This document shows positions 15,108-23,457 of a stretch of 37,714 nucleotides of DNA, piece by piece. This DNA is from CAYJXK01 sp964374115 (GTDB taxonomy: Bacteria > Patescibacteriota > Patescibacteriia > Magasanikbacterales > UBA922). Below the pieces are notes generated by a model. It was given only the letters and a program-made list of their open reading frames with translations. It was not told the DNA's origin and did not search any database. The translations under genes and the position numbers were made by a program. Position 1 is the first letter of the stretch. Every line of letters starts with the position of its first letter. The DNA lies in NCBI GenBank assembly GCA_964374115.1, contig CAYJXK010000005.1, forward strand, positions 1-37,714, read 5' to 3'.

Positions 15108-17074
15108 TAGACATTATCCACAAGACGATACCTCGCCCACCACGAATAAAATGCTTTGGCAACCGGCGCCGCGACACGACTTCCTTCTTCTCCTTCCTCA
15201 ACAAGGATGGTGAGCACTATTTCCGGGGCATCATAGGGGGCAAATGAAGTAAACCACGCATGGTTTGGTTTTTGCGCGCTCCATTGCGCTGTCCCTGTTT
15301 TTCCCGCGACCGCGATTGGGAGAGAGGACAGACTCTGGCATGAGCCACTTGTCACACAGGCACGCATCCCTTCACGAATAATCTGGATAGAGTCGGGGTT
15401 TACGACTTCTGTATGAATTTTTTGAGGCGATTGTATTTCTTCCTCCTGTGTTTCCCCATCAATAATTTTCTCAACTACCTGTGGACGATACAACGTCCCG
15501 CCATTTGCAATCACTGCTGTCATGGATGCGATCTGCAGAGGGGTGACCAATATGTCTCCTTGTCCAATAGAGACATTATAGGTGTCTCCAATATACCATT
15601 GCTCTTCTTTTATCGCGAGCTTCCATTCTTTCGACGGAAGAAATCCTGGTTCTTCTCCTGGAAGATCAATTCCAAGCAATGATCCAAAACCGAATCGTTG
15701 CAAATACAGTGAAAGTTTTTCGATTCCCAATCCCACAAAATTGCCATATCCGCCGCCAATATAGTAGAAGAATGTATTCACAGAATTTGCTATCGCGGAT
15801 CGAACATTGGTTGGCCCATGTCCACCGGCACGCCAATCCGGAAAAAACCACGGGCCAACCTGAATGCCTCCTGTACTTAAAATAGACGTATCCGCATTGA
15901 TCGTGCCTTCTGCAAGCGCTGCTGCCGCAATTGCGGGCTTCAAGGTAGAACCAGACGGATACATACCACCAATCGCACGATCAAACAATGGACGATCTGG
16001 ATCGTTGATATACGCCTCGTACGTATTGACGGTAATGCCTCCAGAAAAATCATTATTATAAAAGGCGGGTAGACTGACGAGTGCGCGAACAGCGCCTGTG
16101 CGAGGGTCGAGCGCCACTGCCACGGCCCGGCGTTTTTCGAATTTCTCCAGTGTTTTTTTTAATAATGATTCCAAGGTGTGCTGGATTTCACTATCAATGT
16201 GCAAGACAATATGCGACCCAGGCTCTGGTGGTATTTCGCTCAAAACACTTCTTTCTCTCCCGAACGCGTTGACTTCTATTGTCTTTTTTCCATATGTACC
16301 TCGCATCACTCGCTCATATGTCTTTTCGATGCCATTCCTGCCAAGCCAATCAGAGGGAAGGTAACCATCTGTATGAAGCGCATCCAATTCAGCTGGATTG
16401 ATTTTCCCTATGTATCCAAGCACATGAGAAAGAGAGGATTCCTCACCTTCTTCACTATACAATCGTTTGCTCCCACGCTGAATAAAAATACCGGGTAGTT
16501 CTGCGGCGGCAATCTGAAGCCGAAGCGCTGTTTCATAGTCAAGGTTTTCTTGGATCACAACTGATTCATAGCTATAGGCGAAAAATTCTTCTATTTTTTT
16601 ACGGATATCCTCTTCAGGGATATTCGTAATTGTATGCAGTTGTTTTACAATTTCTGATCTCCCTTCTTTGTCTCGCGGCAGATCTTGTGGAATAAGAGCC
16701 AAAGAAAAATTGGGAACATTCATTGTGAGTCGCACGAGATTTCGATCATATATAAGTCCCCGCTCAGAAGGAATAGGGATGATACGCTCTCGGTTATTCT
16801 CTGCTAATTCACGATAAGTTCCTCCATGGAAAATTTGTAAATACACGGCACGTCCAGCAACCACAAGAAAGCCAAAAAGAATGAAAAAAAGGAGGACAAC
16901 ACCTGTTTCAATTCGAATACTATTTCCCACATATGTCTTCACCGCAGAGGAAAAATCGGAAGGTCTGCTCGATTCGACCCATTCATTTCCTTCTTGTCGT
17001 ATCTTTAAAGATCGCTTTTTCCAAAGTGATTCTCTTGTAAGAGGATCAAATAACGGTATCTCTGACATAATCAT
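15104..17074 (-). CDS. mrdA: penicillin-binding protein 2 (elongasome transpeptidase)
   Basis: PBP2 is the class B transpeptidase of the elongasome, cross-linking peptidoglycan made by RodA. The 656-residue protein has a cytoplasmic N-terminus, one transmembrane helix (IETGVVLLFFILFGFLVVAG), the pedestal region with ERGLIYDRN, and a complete catalytic domain: SxxK at S376-K379 (STLK), SVN at 431-433 and KTG at 592-594. The ATG at 17074 overlaps the mreD stop by four bases (ATGA) and is preferred to an in-frame start at 17179 lying inside mreD. RodA is not next to it. The next gene, greA, has its own promoter overlapping this gene's stop. Confidence 0.94.
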   Translation of the reverse strand: MIMSEIPLFDPLTRESLWKKRSLKIRQEGNEWVESSRPSDFSSAVKTYVGNSIRIETGVVLLFFILFGFLVVAGRAVYLQIFHGGTYRELAENNRERIIPIPSERGLIYDRNLVRLTMNVPNFSLALIPQDLPRDKEGRSEIVKQLHTITNIPEEDIRKKIEEFFAYSYESVVIQENLDYETALRLQIAAAELPGIFIQRGSKRLYSEEGEESSLSHVLGYIGKINPAELDALHTDGYLPSDWLGRNGIEKTYERVMRGTYGKKTIEVNAFGRERSVLSEIPPEPGSHIVLHIDSEIQHTLESLLKKTLEKFEKRRAVAVALDPRTGAVRALVSLPAFYNNDFSGGITVNTYEAYINDPDRPLFDRAIGGMYPSGSTLKPAIAAAALAEGTINADTSILSTGGIQVGPWFFPDWRAGGHGPTNVRSAIANSVNTFFYYIGGGYGNFVGLGIEKLSLYLQRFGFGSLLGIDLPGEEPGFLPSKEWKLAIKEEQWYIGDTYNVSIGQGDILVTPLQIASMTAVIANGGTLYRPQVVEKIIDGETQEEEIQSPQKIHTEVVNPDSIQIIREGMRACVTSGSCQSLSSLPIAVAGKTGTAQWSAQKPNHAWFTSFAPYDAPEIVLTILVEEGEEGSRVAAPVAKAFYSWWARYRLVDNVY

Positions 17075-17613
17075 GAGGAAGAATGCGGCCGGATAATGCG
17101 TGGATTCATCCGACGAGAAAAGAAAGTGACCACAGTATAGAGTATCACCGAAAGAATCGTCGTGAGAACTATTTCCCACATTATCATTCTTACCAAAGTC
17201 GTACTCAATACAAAAGAAAAAGTGTCATCGACGAGTGAAGAAAAAGAAACGATGGCAAATGAGAAGATGCGATATAATGATAGGCTAATTATTGTGAGAA
17301 AAATAGTGCTATATATCGAACGATTTGTAAAAAAGTTTTGATACAGCCAATACGTGATGAGGATGCTCATTGTACTCGAGATAAGAATGACGCCAAACGG
17401 AAACACAGAAAACAATTCAAGGCAAAAATGGAGCGCGCAGGTAAGCCAGACGACCCCGCCCGAATTAGACCACAAAAGAATGAGAATAATAGAGGCAAAA
17501 ATAAGGTTTACCATTGAAAATGGAAACGAAACAAAAAAAGAGAGAACAAGAGAGAGCGCGATAAGAAAAATTCCTCCAGCAATCCACAACATACCGCGTA
17601 TGATTTTATTCAT
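17071..17613 (-). CDS. mreD: rod shape-determining protein MreD
   Basis: MreD is the small multi-pass membrane partner of MreC in the elongasome. The 180-residue product is very hydrophobic, with five to six predicted helices, and contains the typical SGGVVWLTCALHFCLELFSVFPFG stretch of the family. Assignment rests on hydrophobicity, size and the mreB-mreC-mreD-mrdA order, because MreD sequences are poorly conserved. The ATG at 17613 is preferred to a TTG at 17652. It overlaps by four bases (ATGA) the stop of a small Cys-rich frame that precedes it, and mrdA starts the same way at its end. Confidence 0.87.
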   Translation of the reverse strand: MNKIIRGMLWIAGGIFLIALSLVLSFFVSFPFSMVNLIFASIILILLWSNSGGVVWLTCALHFCLELFSVFPFGVILISSTMSILITYWLYQNFFTNRSIYSTIFLTIISLSLYRIFSFAIVSFSSLVDDTFSFVLSTTLVRMIMWEIVLTTILSVILYTVVTFFSRRMNPRIIRPHSSS

Positions 17614-17783
17614 AGGATGAGATACACCGATTCCCCTTTTTTCTGTCGCCAACTTTCAGGACCGCAACGTTCACACCGCACGCAATCATGGATGGCTCGT
17701 AGGTTTTTCGATCTTTGCGCATGTGGTTTTTGGAATGAAGAAAAAGGGAATCGGATGGGGCTTGACACAGTGAATAGCATCAT
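17610..17783 (-). CDS. 57-residue Cys-rich small protein between mreC and mreD (candidate)
   Basis: The 193-nt gap between mreC and mreD is unusually long for this operon. An ATG at 17783, 23 nt after the mreC stop, opens a 57-codon frame whose TGA overlaps the mreD ATG (ATGA), the same coupling seen at proC-proA, mreD-mrdA and lysS. The product is basic and contains IHDCVRCERCG (Cys34, Cys37 and Cys40 after His32), which could bind zinc, followed by SWRQKKGESVYL. No family is recognised. Against a real gene, no SD sequence precedes it, and most of the frame lies within a pair of inverted repeats (17627-17754), so it may be coding capacity of a small repeat element. Confidence 0.45.
   Translation of the reverse strand: MMLFTVSSPIRFPFSSFQKPHAQRSKNLRAIHDCVRCERCGPESWRQKKGESVYLIL
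17627..17754. repeat. 128-bp segment bounded by imperfect inverted repeats
   Basis: The left arm at 17627-17644 (CCGATTCCCC then a T-run and CT) and the right arm at 17739-17754 (AG, an A-run, GGGAATCGG) are complementary except for one extra base in each of two homopolymers. The interior does not pair further, so this is not one long hairpin. The size and terminal inverted repeats resemble a miniature inverted-repeat element. No clear target-site duplication was identified. It overlaps the small Cys-rich frame. Confidence 0.4.
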
Positions 17784-17806
17784 AGGAAATTCGCTGTCAG
17801 GTGGCT

Positions 17807-18619
17807 CTATAAGTCCGATAGGGTGGATGGGAAAAACAAAACAGAGACAAGAGACACTTTTTGCACGTTGACTGCAGGACTGAGAACCGCACGCTGAAAC
17901 GGCTCGTATACTTCCTTTTCAATCGATTCCACTCTTCCAATTACGAGGCCGCGCGGGATGCCTGGCTCCAAACCTGAACTTACGACAATATCATCGACAG
18001 CAACGATTTCGTGTTGAGGAACAAAATTCATCCGAACACTGATCCCATACCCCCCCTCTACCACGCCAATACTTCGATCATTATTGAGGACGGTGGCAGC
18101 AATTTTGCTTTGATTGTCATAAAGAAGTCGAACAATAGAAAACATCTCTTCTGCACGTACGATCTTTCCTATAAGAATTCCTTTTCCCACAATAACCGGA
18201 TTTCCGAGTCGAACCCCCTGTTTTGCTCCCGCATTAATAATCATGGTGTTGGTAATCGGATCGAGGCTTTTGCCAATGACAGCGGCGCTTATCGATGGAG
18301 AGGTGCTCACACCAATATATTGAACAAGATCACGCAGTTCTCCTGTTTCTTGTTGGAGAGTGAGATAGGCTGCTCGATCGAACAGAAGATCACGAGCATT
18401 TTCTTCAAGTTCTCGGATTTTCTTTTGGCATTCTGTAACTGTTTCACAACCATCCTGAAATATCGTTTTTTCAGAAAAGGAAAAAATTGAAATCGAAACA
18501 GCCGTGATTATGCGTGTCGTGACACCCTCAAGAAAACGGAGCGCTCCTTGATAATGAAGGAAGATAATCAAAAAAAGAACAGCAGAAATGTGCAAAAATG
18601 TCTTTAGCCTGCGTTGCAT
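17807..18619 (-). CDS. mreC: rod shape-determining protein MreC
   Basis: MreC is a bitopic membrane protein that scaffolds the elongasome and activates PBP2. The 270-residue product has a short basic N-terminus, one transmembrane helix (FLHISAVLFLIIFLHYQGAL), a coiled coil (about residues 70-110), and two beta-barrel domains with the family patterns AGAKQGVRLGNPVIVGKGILIGKI and SSGLEPGIPRGLVIGRV. The ATG at 18619, eight bases after the mreB stop, is preferred to an in-frame ATG at 18661 that lies inside mreB. No SD sequence is visible. A frame for a small Cys-rich protein follows before mreD. Confidence 0.94.
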   Translation of the reverse strand: MQRRLKTFLHISAVLFLIIFLHYQGALRFLEGVTTRIITAVSISIFSFSEKTIFQDGCETVTECQKKIRELEENARDLLFDRAAYLTLQQETGELRDLVQYIGVSTSPSISAAVIGKSLDPITNTMIINAGAKQGVRLGNPVIVGKGILIGKIVRAEEMFSIVRLLYDNQSKIAATVLNNDRSIGVVEGGYGISVRMNFVPQHEIVAVDDIVVSSGLEPGIPRGLVIGRVESIEKEVYEPFQRAVLSPAVNVQKVSLVSVLFFPSTLSDL

Positions 18620-18627
18620 AGAGATGA

Positions 18628-19680
18628 TTATGCCGCTGATTCTCGTGCGGAGGGAAGACACACTTCTCGAAGCAATTCCTCATCATCGAGAAGAATTCCT
18701 GTTCCTCGCACCACGGCAGTCAGAGGATCATCGGCAATGCGCACTGGAATGTTTGCTGCCTTTGCAATCACCCGATCAATACCTGAGAGAAGCGCGCTCC
18801 CACCAGAAAGAAGAATTCCTCGTTCATGAATATCTGCCGTAAGCTCGGGCGGAGTACTCTCAAGTGTTATCTTGATGATGTCGACAATTGTTCGTACCGA
18901 TCGGTCAAGCGCTTGTCGGACATGCGTATCTGTGACCATCACTTCTTTTGGAAGTCCGGTCAAAACATCTCGACCTCTCATAGGAAATTCAATCGGCTCT
19001 CCTATTTCCATGGCTGAACCGACTTTCATCTTCATCTGTTCTGCGTGCGCTTCTCCAACGAGTAAATTAAATATTTCCCGCGCGTATTGTATAATGTTTC
19101 GATTCATCTCATCGCCCGCGATGGTCGTGGATTTCCATGTCACAACACCAGAAAGTGAGATAACAGCCGCCTCGGTTGTCCCTCCCCCAATATCCACAAT
19201 CATATTTCCAATGGGATCACGAATAGGCATTCGAGATCCGATTGCTGCGGCCATTGGCTCTTGGACTAAATACACTTCTCGCGCGCCTGCCTCAAGTGTC
19301 GCGTCCTCGACCGCTTTCATCTCTACCTCTGTGACTTCGAGCGGCACAGAAATGACAACCAGTGGACGGGCAACAAATGAAAAACCACCTTCGTATACTT
19401 TATCAATAAAATATCGCAACATTTTTTCTGTGACCTCATAATCAGATACGATACCATTTGTGAGAGGGCGTGATACCGTGATATGGGGAGGCGTTTTCCC
19501 CAACATGTGTTTTGCTTCATGTCCGACAGCGAGGATCTGATTCGTTTTGGTATTAATCGCAACCACCGATGGCTCATTAATAACAATGCCCTTTTCTTTC
19601 ACATAGACAAGTGTATTGGCTGTCCCCAAGTCAATGCCAATATCTTGTTGAAATCTTCCGAATAGTTTTTTGAAAAGCAT
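18628..19680 (-). CDS. mreB: rod shape-determining protein MreB (actin-like)
   Basis: MreB forms antiparallel filaments at the membrane that guide sidewall peptidoglycan synthesis. The 350-residue protein shows the actin-fold phosphate loop DIGIDLGTANTLVYV, the second phosphate loop VDIGGGTTEAAVIS, and the adenosine motif ILLSGGSALLSGID. The N-terminal MLFKKLFGRF is amphipathic and suits membrane binding. The ATG at 19680 gives the usual length, while upstream in-frame codons back to 19761 run through the proS stop region and an 8-nt repeat and are not MreB-like. The organism is probably rod-shaped, because mreB, mreC, mreD and mrdA are all present. Confidence 0.97.
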   Translation of the reverse strand: MLFKKLFGRFQQDIGIDLGTANTLVYVKEKGIVINEPSVVAINTKTNQILAVGHEAKHMLGKTPPHITVSRPLTNGIVSDYEVTEKMLRYFIDKVYEGGFSFVARPLVVISVPLEVTEVEMKAVEDATLEAGAREVYLVQEPMAAAIGSRMPIRDPIGNMIVDIGGGTTEAAVISLSGVVTWKSTTIAGDEMNRNIIQYAREIFNLLVGEAHAEQMKMKVGSAMEIGEPIEFPMRGRDVLTGLPKEVMVTDTHVRQALDRSVRTIVDIIKITLESTPPELTADIHERGILLSGGSALLSGIDRVIAKAANIPVRIADDPLTAVVRGTGILLDDEELLREVCLPSARESAA

Positions 19681-19684
19681 ATGG

Positions 19685-19748
19685 TTTAGGACGTATGGGT
19701 TTGCAAATTTGCCCACTGGTACACCGGCCAATTGGTTCACTACTGCCT
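19685..19748 (+). repeat. 8-nt periodic degenerate repeat between proS and mreB
   Basis: The 67-nt gap between the proS stop and the mreB start, plus the last proS bases, reads as eight units of eight bases on the plus strand. Examples are TTTAGGAC, TTGCAAAT, TGGTACAC and TGGTTCAC. The first units match those of 4471-4517 (AGGACGTA then a GTTTG word). The same words in the same phase occur at 3573-3620. A GCAAATTTGC palindrome lies inside. No promoter for mreB was recognised here. Confidence 0.6.
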
Positions 19749-20962
19749 CACACTGCCTCAACCGGTATTTTCTCGATTTGTCCGCTTTTCCTCACTTTCA
19801 CTTCTACCATATTTTCTGCAATCGTCTTTGCGCTCACAACCACACGCTTCGGAATACCAATAAGATCTGAGTCTGTAAATTTTTCCCCAGCTCGTATTCC
19901 TTCTCGATCATCAAACAATACGGCGTGCCCTTTTTTCATAAGAATTTCGTATATGTCGTTTGCTGTTCGTTCCTCTTCAGAATTCGTTGCGAGAGAAATA
20001 AGATGGATATCATATGGCGCGACAGATTCATTCCAAATGATGCCGTTCTCATCATGGTTCGCCTCGACAATGGCGCCAAGAAGTCGAGACGGACCAATGC
20101 CATAGCAACCCATAATCACGAATTGACGCGCACCATTCTGATCGGTGATCGCAAAATCGAACGCTTTGGAAAAACGAGTATTCAGTTTGAAAATGTTTCC
20201 CACTTCAATCGCTTTTTTTTCTTGACGGATATTTCCACAATACGGGCATGGCGGATCATCCACGAGTTCATTATTTTGATGCCTATCACATGAATCACAC
20301 ACCCAAATCCGATCTTCTCCATATGCGGTGATCACTTGGAATTCATGAGAAAATTTACTAAATACTCCCCCACTTGCCTCGACGACAAGAGCGCTGAGAT
20401 CGCAGCGACGAAATATACTGAGATATATCTCCTTCATGCGTTCGTAGTAGTTGTCGAGATCTTCTTCGGTTGCATGAAAACTATACAAATCGTTCATGCT
20501 AAATTCGCGGCCTCTGAGGAGGCCAGATTTTGCGCGTGCTTCATTGCGAAATTTGTCCTGAATTTGATACACGCCTCTTGGGAGATCTTTGTATGATTGG
20601 ACAAATTTTTTGAGCAAAGGAGTAATAATCTCTTCATGCGTAGCGCCCAACGCATATTCTTTTTCTTCTCTGCCACGCAGTCTGAAAAGCACATCAAATT
20701 CATCCCATCGGCCTGTTTGTTCCCACACATCGCGTGGGGTAAGCGCTGGCATCAAGACCTCTTGCGCTCCAATTTCTGCCATGCCCTCCCGAATGATGTT
20801 CTGAATTTTTTGCAAAACCTTCAGACCAAGAGGAAGAAACGTGTAGACTCCTGCCGTGAGCTTGTCTATAAAACCAGCGCGAAGGAGCAATTGCGCATTG
20901 ATGCTTGCCTCATCTTTTGGAATTTCTTTGAGCGTTTTTGTAAAAAGAAATGATTGGCGCAT
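19748..20962 (-). CDS. proS: proline--tRNA ligase lacking the INS editing domain
   Basis: This class II synthetase charges tRNA(Pro). Bacterial-type ProRS usually has about 570 residues, including a ~180-residue INS domain between motifs 2 and 3 that edits Ala-tRNA(Pro). This protein has 404. Motif 2 (KFRNEARAKSGLLRGREFSMNDLYSF) and motif 3 (GCYGIGPSRLLGAIVE) are present, followed by a C-terminal anticodon domain. At the INS position there is only a short segment with C222, C225, C239 and C242 (CDSC and CPYC), likely a zinc ribbon. Editing in cis is therefore absent. The gene lies downstream of the proline biosynthesis genes, and its last codons are part of an 8-nt repeat. Confidence 0.94.
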   Translation of the reverse strand: MRQSFLFTKTLKEIPKDEASINAQLLLRAGFIDKLTAGVYTFLPLGLKVLQKIQNIIREGMAEIGAQEVLMPALTPRDVWEQTGRWDEFDVLFRLRGREEKEYALGATHEEIITPLLKKFVQSYKDLPRGVYQIQDKFRNEARAKSGLLRGREFSMNDLYSFHATEEDLDNYYERMKEIYLSIFRRCDLSALVVEASGGVFSKFSHEFQVITAYGEDRIWVCDSCDRHQNNELVDDPPCPYCGNIRQEKKAIEVGNIFKLNTRFSKAFDFAITDQNGARQFVIMGCYGIGPSRLLGAIVEANHDENGIIWNESVAPYDIHLISLATNSEEERTANDIYEILMKKGHAVLFDDREGIRAGEKFTDSDLIGIPKRVVVSAKTIAENMVEVKVRKSGQIEKIPVEAV

Positions 20963-20967
20963 ATGTG

Positions 20968-21357
20968 TTATGACGAACTATTTCGATGAGTTGCTTTGAT
21001 AAATATCGCACAAAATAGAATGGCGAGAAGAAATACGAATAGGTTCCACAGAGTGAGCAAACGCTCTCCCTGAAGATAGAGAAGACAGATGAGAAGAAGG
21101 GCGCCGAAAATTCCATCACGGAAACTTTTTTTTACATATTGATACAAGGGAATGGTATTGTCGCCAAATCGATATTGTATGAGAACTTCGATAAGAGAAA
21201 TCGTCCCAGAGAGCGCAAAAAATAAAGTCCCATAAAAGAAAAGAAATCCCATATTGCCTGTCTGAAATGGGTCAATATTGAAAAGAACAATACTCCAAGA
21301 AACCCAGCACAAAAGGGTCGCAAGAAGCATAATAGAGAGATACTCTCTGAGGTTCAT
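20968..21357 (-). CDS. unrecognised four-helix membrane protein
   Basis: I do not recognise a functional family for this 129-residue protein. Hydrophobicity suggests four transmembrane helices, near residues 8-28, 36-58, 86-104 and 105-122. A polar loop, RFGDNTIPLYQYVKKSFRDG, lies between the second and third. It ends in a short charged tail. The ATG at 21357 gives an N-terminus just before the first helix; an in-frame ATG at 21438 would overlap proA and is disfavoured. It sits 46 nt after proA and five bases before proS, so it is probably translated with both. A role in proline transport would be a guess; the protein is too small for known proline permeases. Confidence 0.75.
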   Translation of the reverse strand: MNLREYLSIMLLATLLCWVSWSIVLFNIDPFQTGNMGFLFFYGTLFFALSGTISLIEVLIQYRFGDNTIPLYQYVKKSFRDGIFGALLLICLLYLQGERLLTLWNLFVFLLAILFCAIFIKATHRNSSS

Positions 21358-21403
21358 AGCGCTTTCTATCGTACCTGCTTTTGGTGGAAAGGGCAAGTTT
21401 CGG

Positions 21404-22654
21404 TCACGGCAGGCGTATCTGACCTTCCCCTCGCACAATCCATTTGTAACTTACGAGCTCAGAGAGAGCTATAGGCCCGCGGACATGAAGTTTTTGGGTG
21501 CTGATGCCCACTTCTCCTCCCATACCAAACTGGGCGCCATCTGTGAACGCGGTGGATGTGTTGACGTAGACGACTGCGGCATCAACATCACGAAGAAACA
21601 GGCGGATTGTTTCTTGGTCTTGTGCCAAAATTGCCTCACTATGTTTGGAACTATGCGTCATGATGTGGACGATTGCTTCCTGCACATTTTTTACTGTTTT
21701 TATTGACAGCTTCAGTGAGAGAAATTCTGTGCCAAAATGTTCTTCTGTGGCGTGGTGCAATACTTCTTTTGGATATGTCTCTTTGATCACCTGGTAGGAT
21801 TGAATATCAGCAAACATGTCAACACCGTACGATGCGAGTGGTGCGACAAGAGAAGGAAGCTGAGAGAGTATTTGTTCGTGAACAATAAGGGTATCAAGCG
21901 CATTACACACACTTGGCCGCCGAGTTTTTGCGTTTTCAATAATCTTTGGAGCGCTCGTCATGTCCGCGCTCTTGTCCACATATGTATGCACGATCCCTGC
22001 GCCTGTTTCAATAATCGGAACACGCGCATGTTCGCGCACATACTCTATCAAGCCGCGACCTCCCCGAGGAATAATCACATCAACCAGTGTTTGGGCAGAC
22101 AACAGCGCATCAACGGCACTCCGGTCTTGTGGGAGAAGAAAAATCACTTGTGGATCTGTATCATGCATGATAAGAATCTTATGAATAATATCCACAAGTG
22201 TGCGATTGGAATGGTATGCTTCATTGCCGCCTTTCAGCACACAGGCATTTCCTGATTTGAAACAAAGGGAAAAAGCGTCAATGGTGACATTCGGCCGTGC
22301 CTCATAAATAATGCCAATCACACCGAGTGGCACTGTTACTTTGGATAAATGCAATCCACTCTCGACCGTGCGGTTTTTGATGGTTCGGTGAAGAGGAGAC
22401 GGAAGCGAGGCAATTGTTTCAACATCTTGCGCAATTGATTGGAGACTCTCTTTGGAGAGAAGGAGTCTATCGTATGATGGATCATCCGGATCTATTTTTT
22501 CACAATCTTGTTTGCTTGCCTCAAGGATGCGATCTGATTCATGAAGGATTGTTTTTGAAAGATCGCGAAGAATTTGGTTGACCTTTTCTTCGGAAAGAGA
22601 AACCATGGATCGGCTTGCTTGTTTTACCAATCGAAGTTCGGTGGTGAAATTCAT
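21404..22654 (-). CDS. proA: glutamate-5-semialdehyde dehydrogenase (gamma-glutamyl phosphate reductase)
   Basis: ProA reduces gamma-glutamyl phosphate to glutamate-5-semialdehyde with NADPH, the second step of proline synthesis. The 416-residue protein has the family's length and aldehyde-dehydrogenase-like fold, with KVTVPLGVIGIIYEARPNVTIDA, SGNACVLKGGNEA and the catalytic Cys in RRPSVCNALDTLIVHE. The ATG overlaps the proC stop by four bases (ATGA), so the genes are translationally coupled. The order proB-proC-proA supplies every enzyme needed to make proline from glutamate. Confidence 0.96.
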   Translation of the reverse strand: MNFTTELRLVKQASRSMVSLSEEKVNQILRDLSKTILHESDRILEASKQDCEKIDPDDPSYDRLLLSKESLQSIAQDVETIASLPSPLHRTIKNRTVESGLHLSKVTVPLGVIGIIYEARPNVTIDAFSLCFKSGNACVLKGGNEAYHSNRTLVDIIHKILIMHDTDPQVIFLLPQDRSAVDALLSAQTLVDVIIPRGGRGLIEYVREHARVPIIETGAGIVHTYVDKSADMTSAPKIIENAKTRRPSVCNALDTLIVHEQILSQLPSLVAPLASYGVDMFADIQSYQVIKETYPKEVLHHATEEHFGTEFLSLKLSIKTVKNVQEAIVHIMTHSSKHSEAILAQDQETIRLFLRDVDAAVVYVNTSTAFTDGAQFGMGGEVGISTQKLHVRGPIALSELVSYKWIVRGEGQIRLP

Positions 22655-23457
22655 ACAAGTTCATCTCCTCTTTTCCTGGCCGCATCAATTGCTCTATGAA
22701 AGATTTTTCCGAATTGATGGTCTTTCAAATACATGAATGCCTGTTCTGTGATTCCACCCTTCGAGGTAACGGCTTCGCGCCATTCTTTTGCTGTTTTTTT
22801 TTCATTTTTAAGAAGAGAAGCGGCCCCACAAAATGTCGTTTCAGCCAATAATCTTGCCTGTTCCTGAGTAAAACCCATGGCCAGCGCCTTTTCTTCAAGC
22901 AGTTCTGTAAGATAGAAAAAATATGCTGGCCCAGACCCGCTGACTGCGCCGAGGCTATTCATGAGAGACTCATCTTGGAGTTCTATGTGATTCCCCAGTG
23001 CCTCGAAAATGTTTCTCACAATCTCTTTATCCGCCTCTGTCATTGCCTCTGTCGCAACCCATCCTGTGAGACCTTTTCCAATTTTTGTCCCGAGATTGGG
23101 CATGGATCGCACAATTCTCTCTCCTTTTGTTTTCACGCGAAGGACATGAAGAGAAATTCCTGCCATTATGGAAATAATCAGCTTGTCAGACATATCCACA
23201 CCGATTCTGCGTATACAGCTATCAAATGACTCTGGTTTCACGGCAAAAAAAACTACGACGACACGAGAAAGCATGTCGTTGTTATCAGTGAACGCCTGAG
23301 CCGGCGTGAATCGACTTAATTTTTCTGTATGCGTATCAGAAATGAAAAGAGACGCCGGATCCATGATAGCCAAAAGTCGGTCAAATATGGCACTGCCCAT
23401 GTGGCCTCCACCAATGATGCCAATGGATTTATGCTGTCCCGAGATAGAGTTGGTCAT
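22651..23457 (-). CDS. proC: pyrroline-5-carboxylate reductase
   Basis: ProC reduces pyrroline-5-carboxylate to proline with NAD(P)H, the last step of the pathway. The 268-residue product has an N-terminal Rossmann fold (IGIIGGGHMGSAIF), the SIMAGISLHVLR strand, the VRSMPNLGTKIGKGLTGW segment and the SGSGPAYFFYLTELL dimerisation and substrate region. Its C-terminus follows the family pattern (VTSKGGITEQAF). The ATG at 23457 is preferred because it leaves ten residues before the nucleotide fold. An ATG at 23493 adds twelve Lys-rich residues. Either start overlaps the end of proB. Confidence 0.95.
   Translation of the reverse strand: MTNSISGQHKSIGIIGGGHMGSAIFDRLLAIMDPASLFISDTHTEKLSRFTPAQAFTDNNDMLSRVVVVFFAVKPESFDSCIRRIGVDMSDKLIISIMAGISLHVLRVKTKGERIVRSMPNLGTKIGKGLTGWVATEAMTEADKEIVRNIFEALGNHIELQDESLMNSLGAVSGSGPAYFFYLTELLEEKALAMGFTQEQARLLAETTFCGAASLLKNEKKTAKEWREAVTSKGGITEQAFMYLKDHQFGKIFHRAIDAARKRGDELV

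Noticed and set aside
16881..17179. Longer mrdA start at 17179
   Set aside because: It would overlap mreD by more than 100 nt and add 35 residues not seen in PBP2. The ATG at 17074 overlaps the mreD stop by four bases as at other junctions.
17761..17795. TTGACA on the plus strand as a promoter in the mreC-mreD gap
   Set aside because: No acceptable -10 box follows at 16-18 nt, and it would transcribe antisense to mreC.
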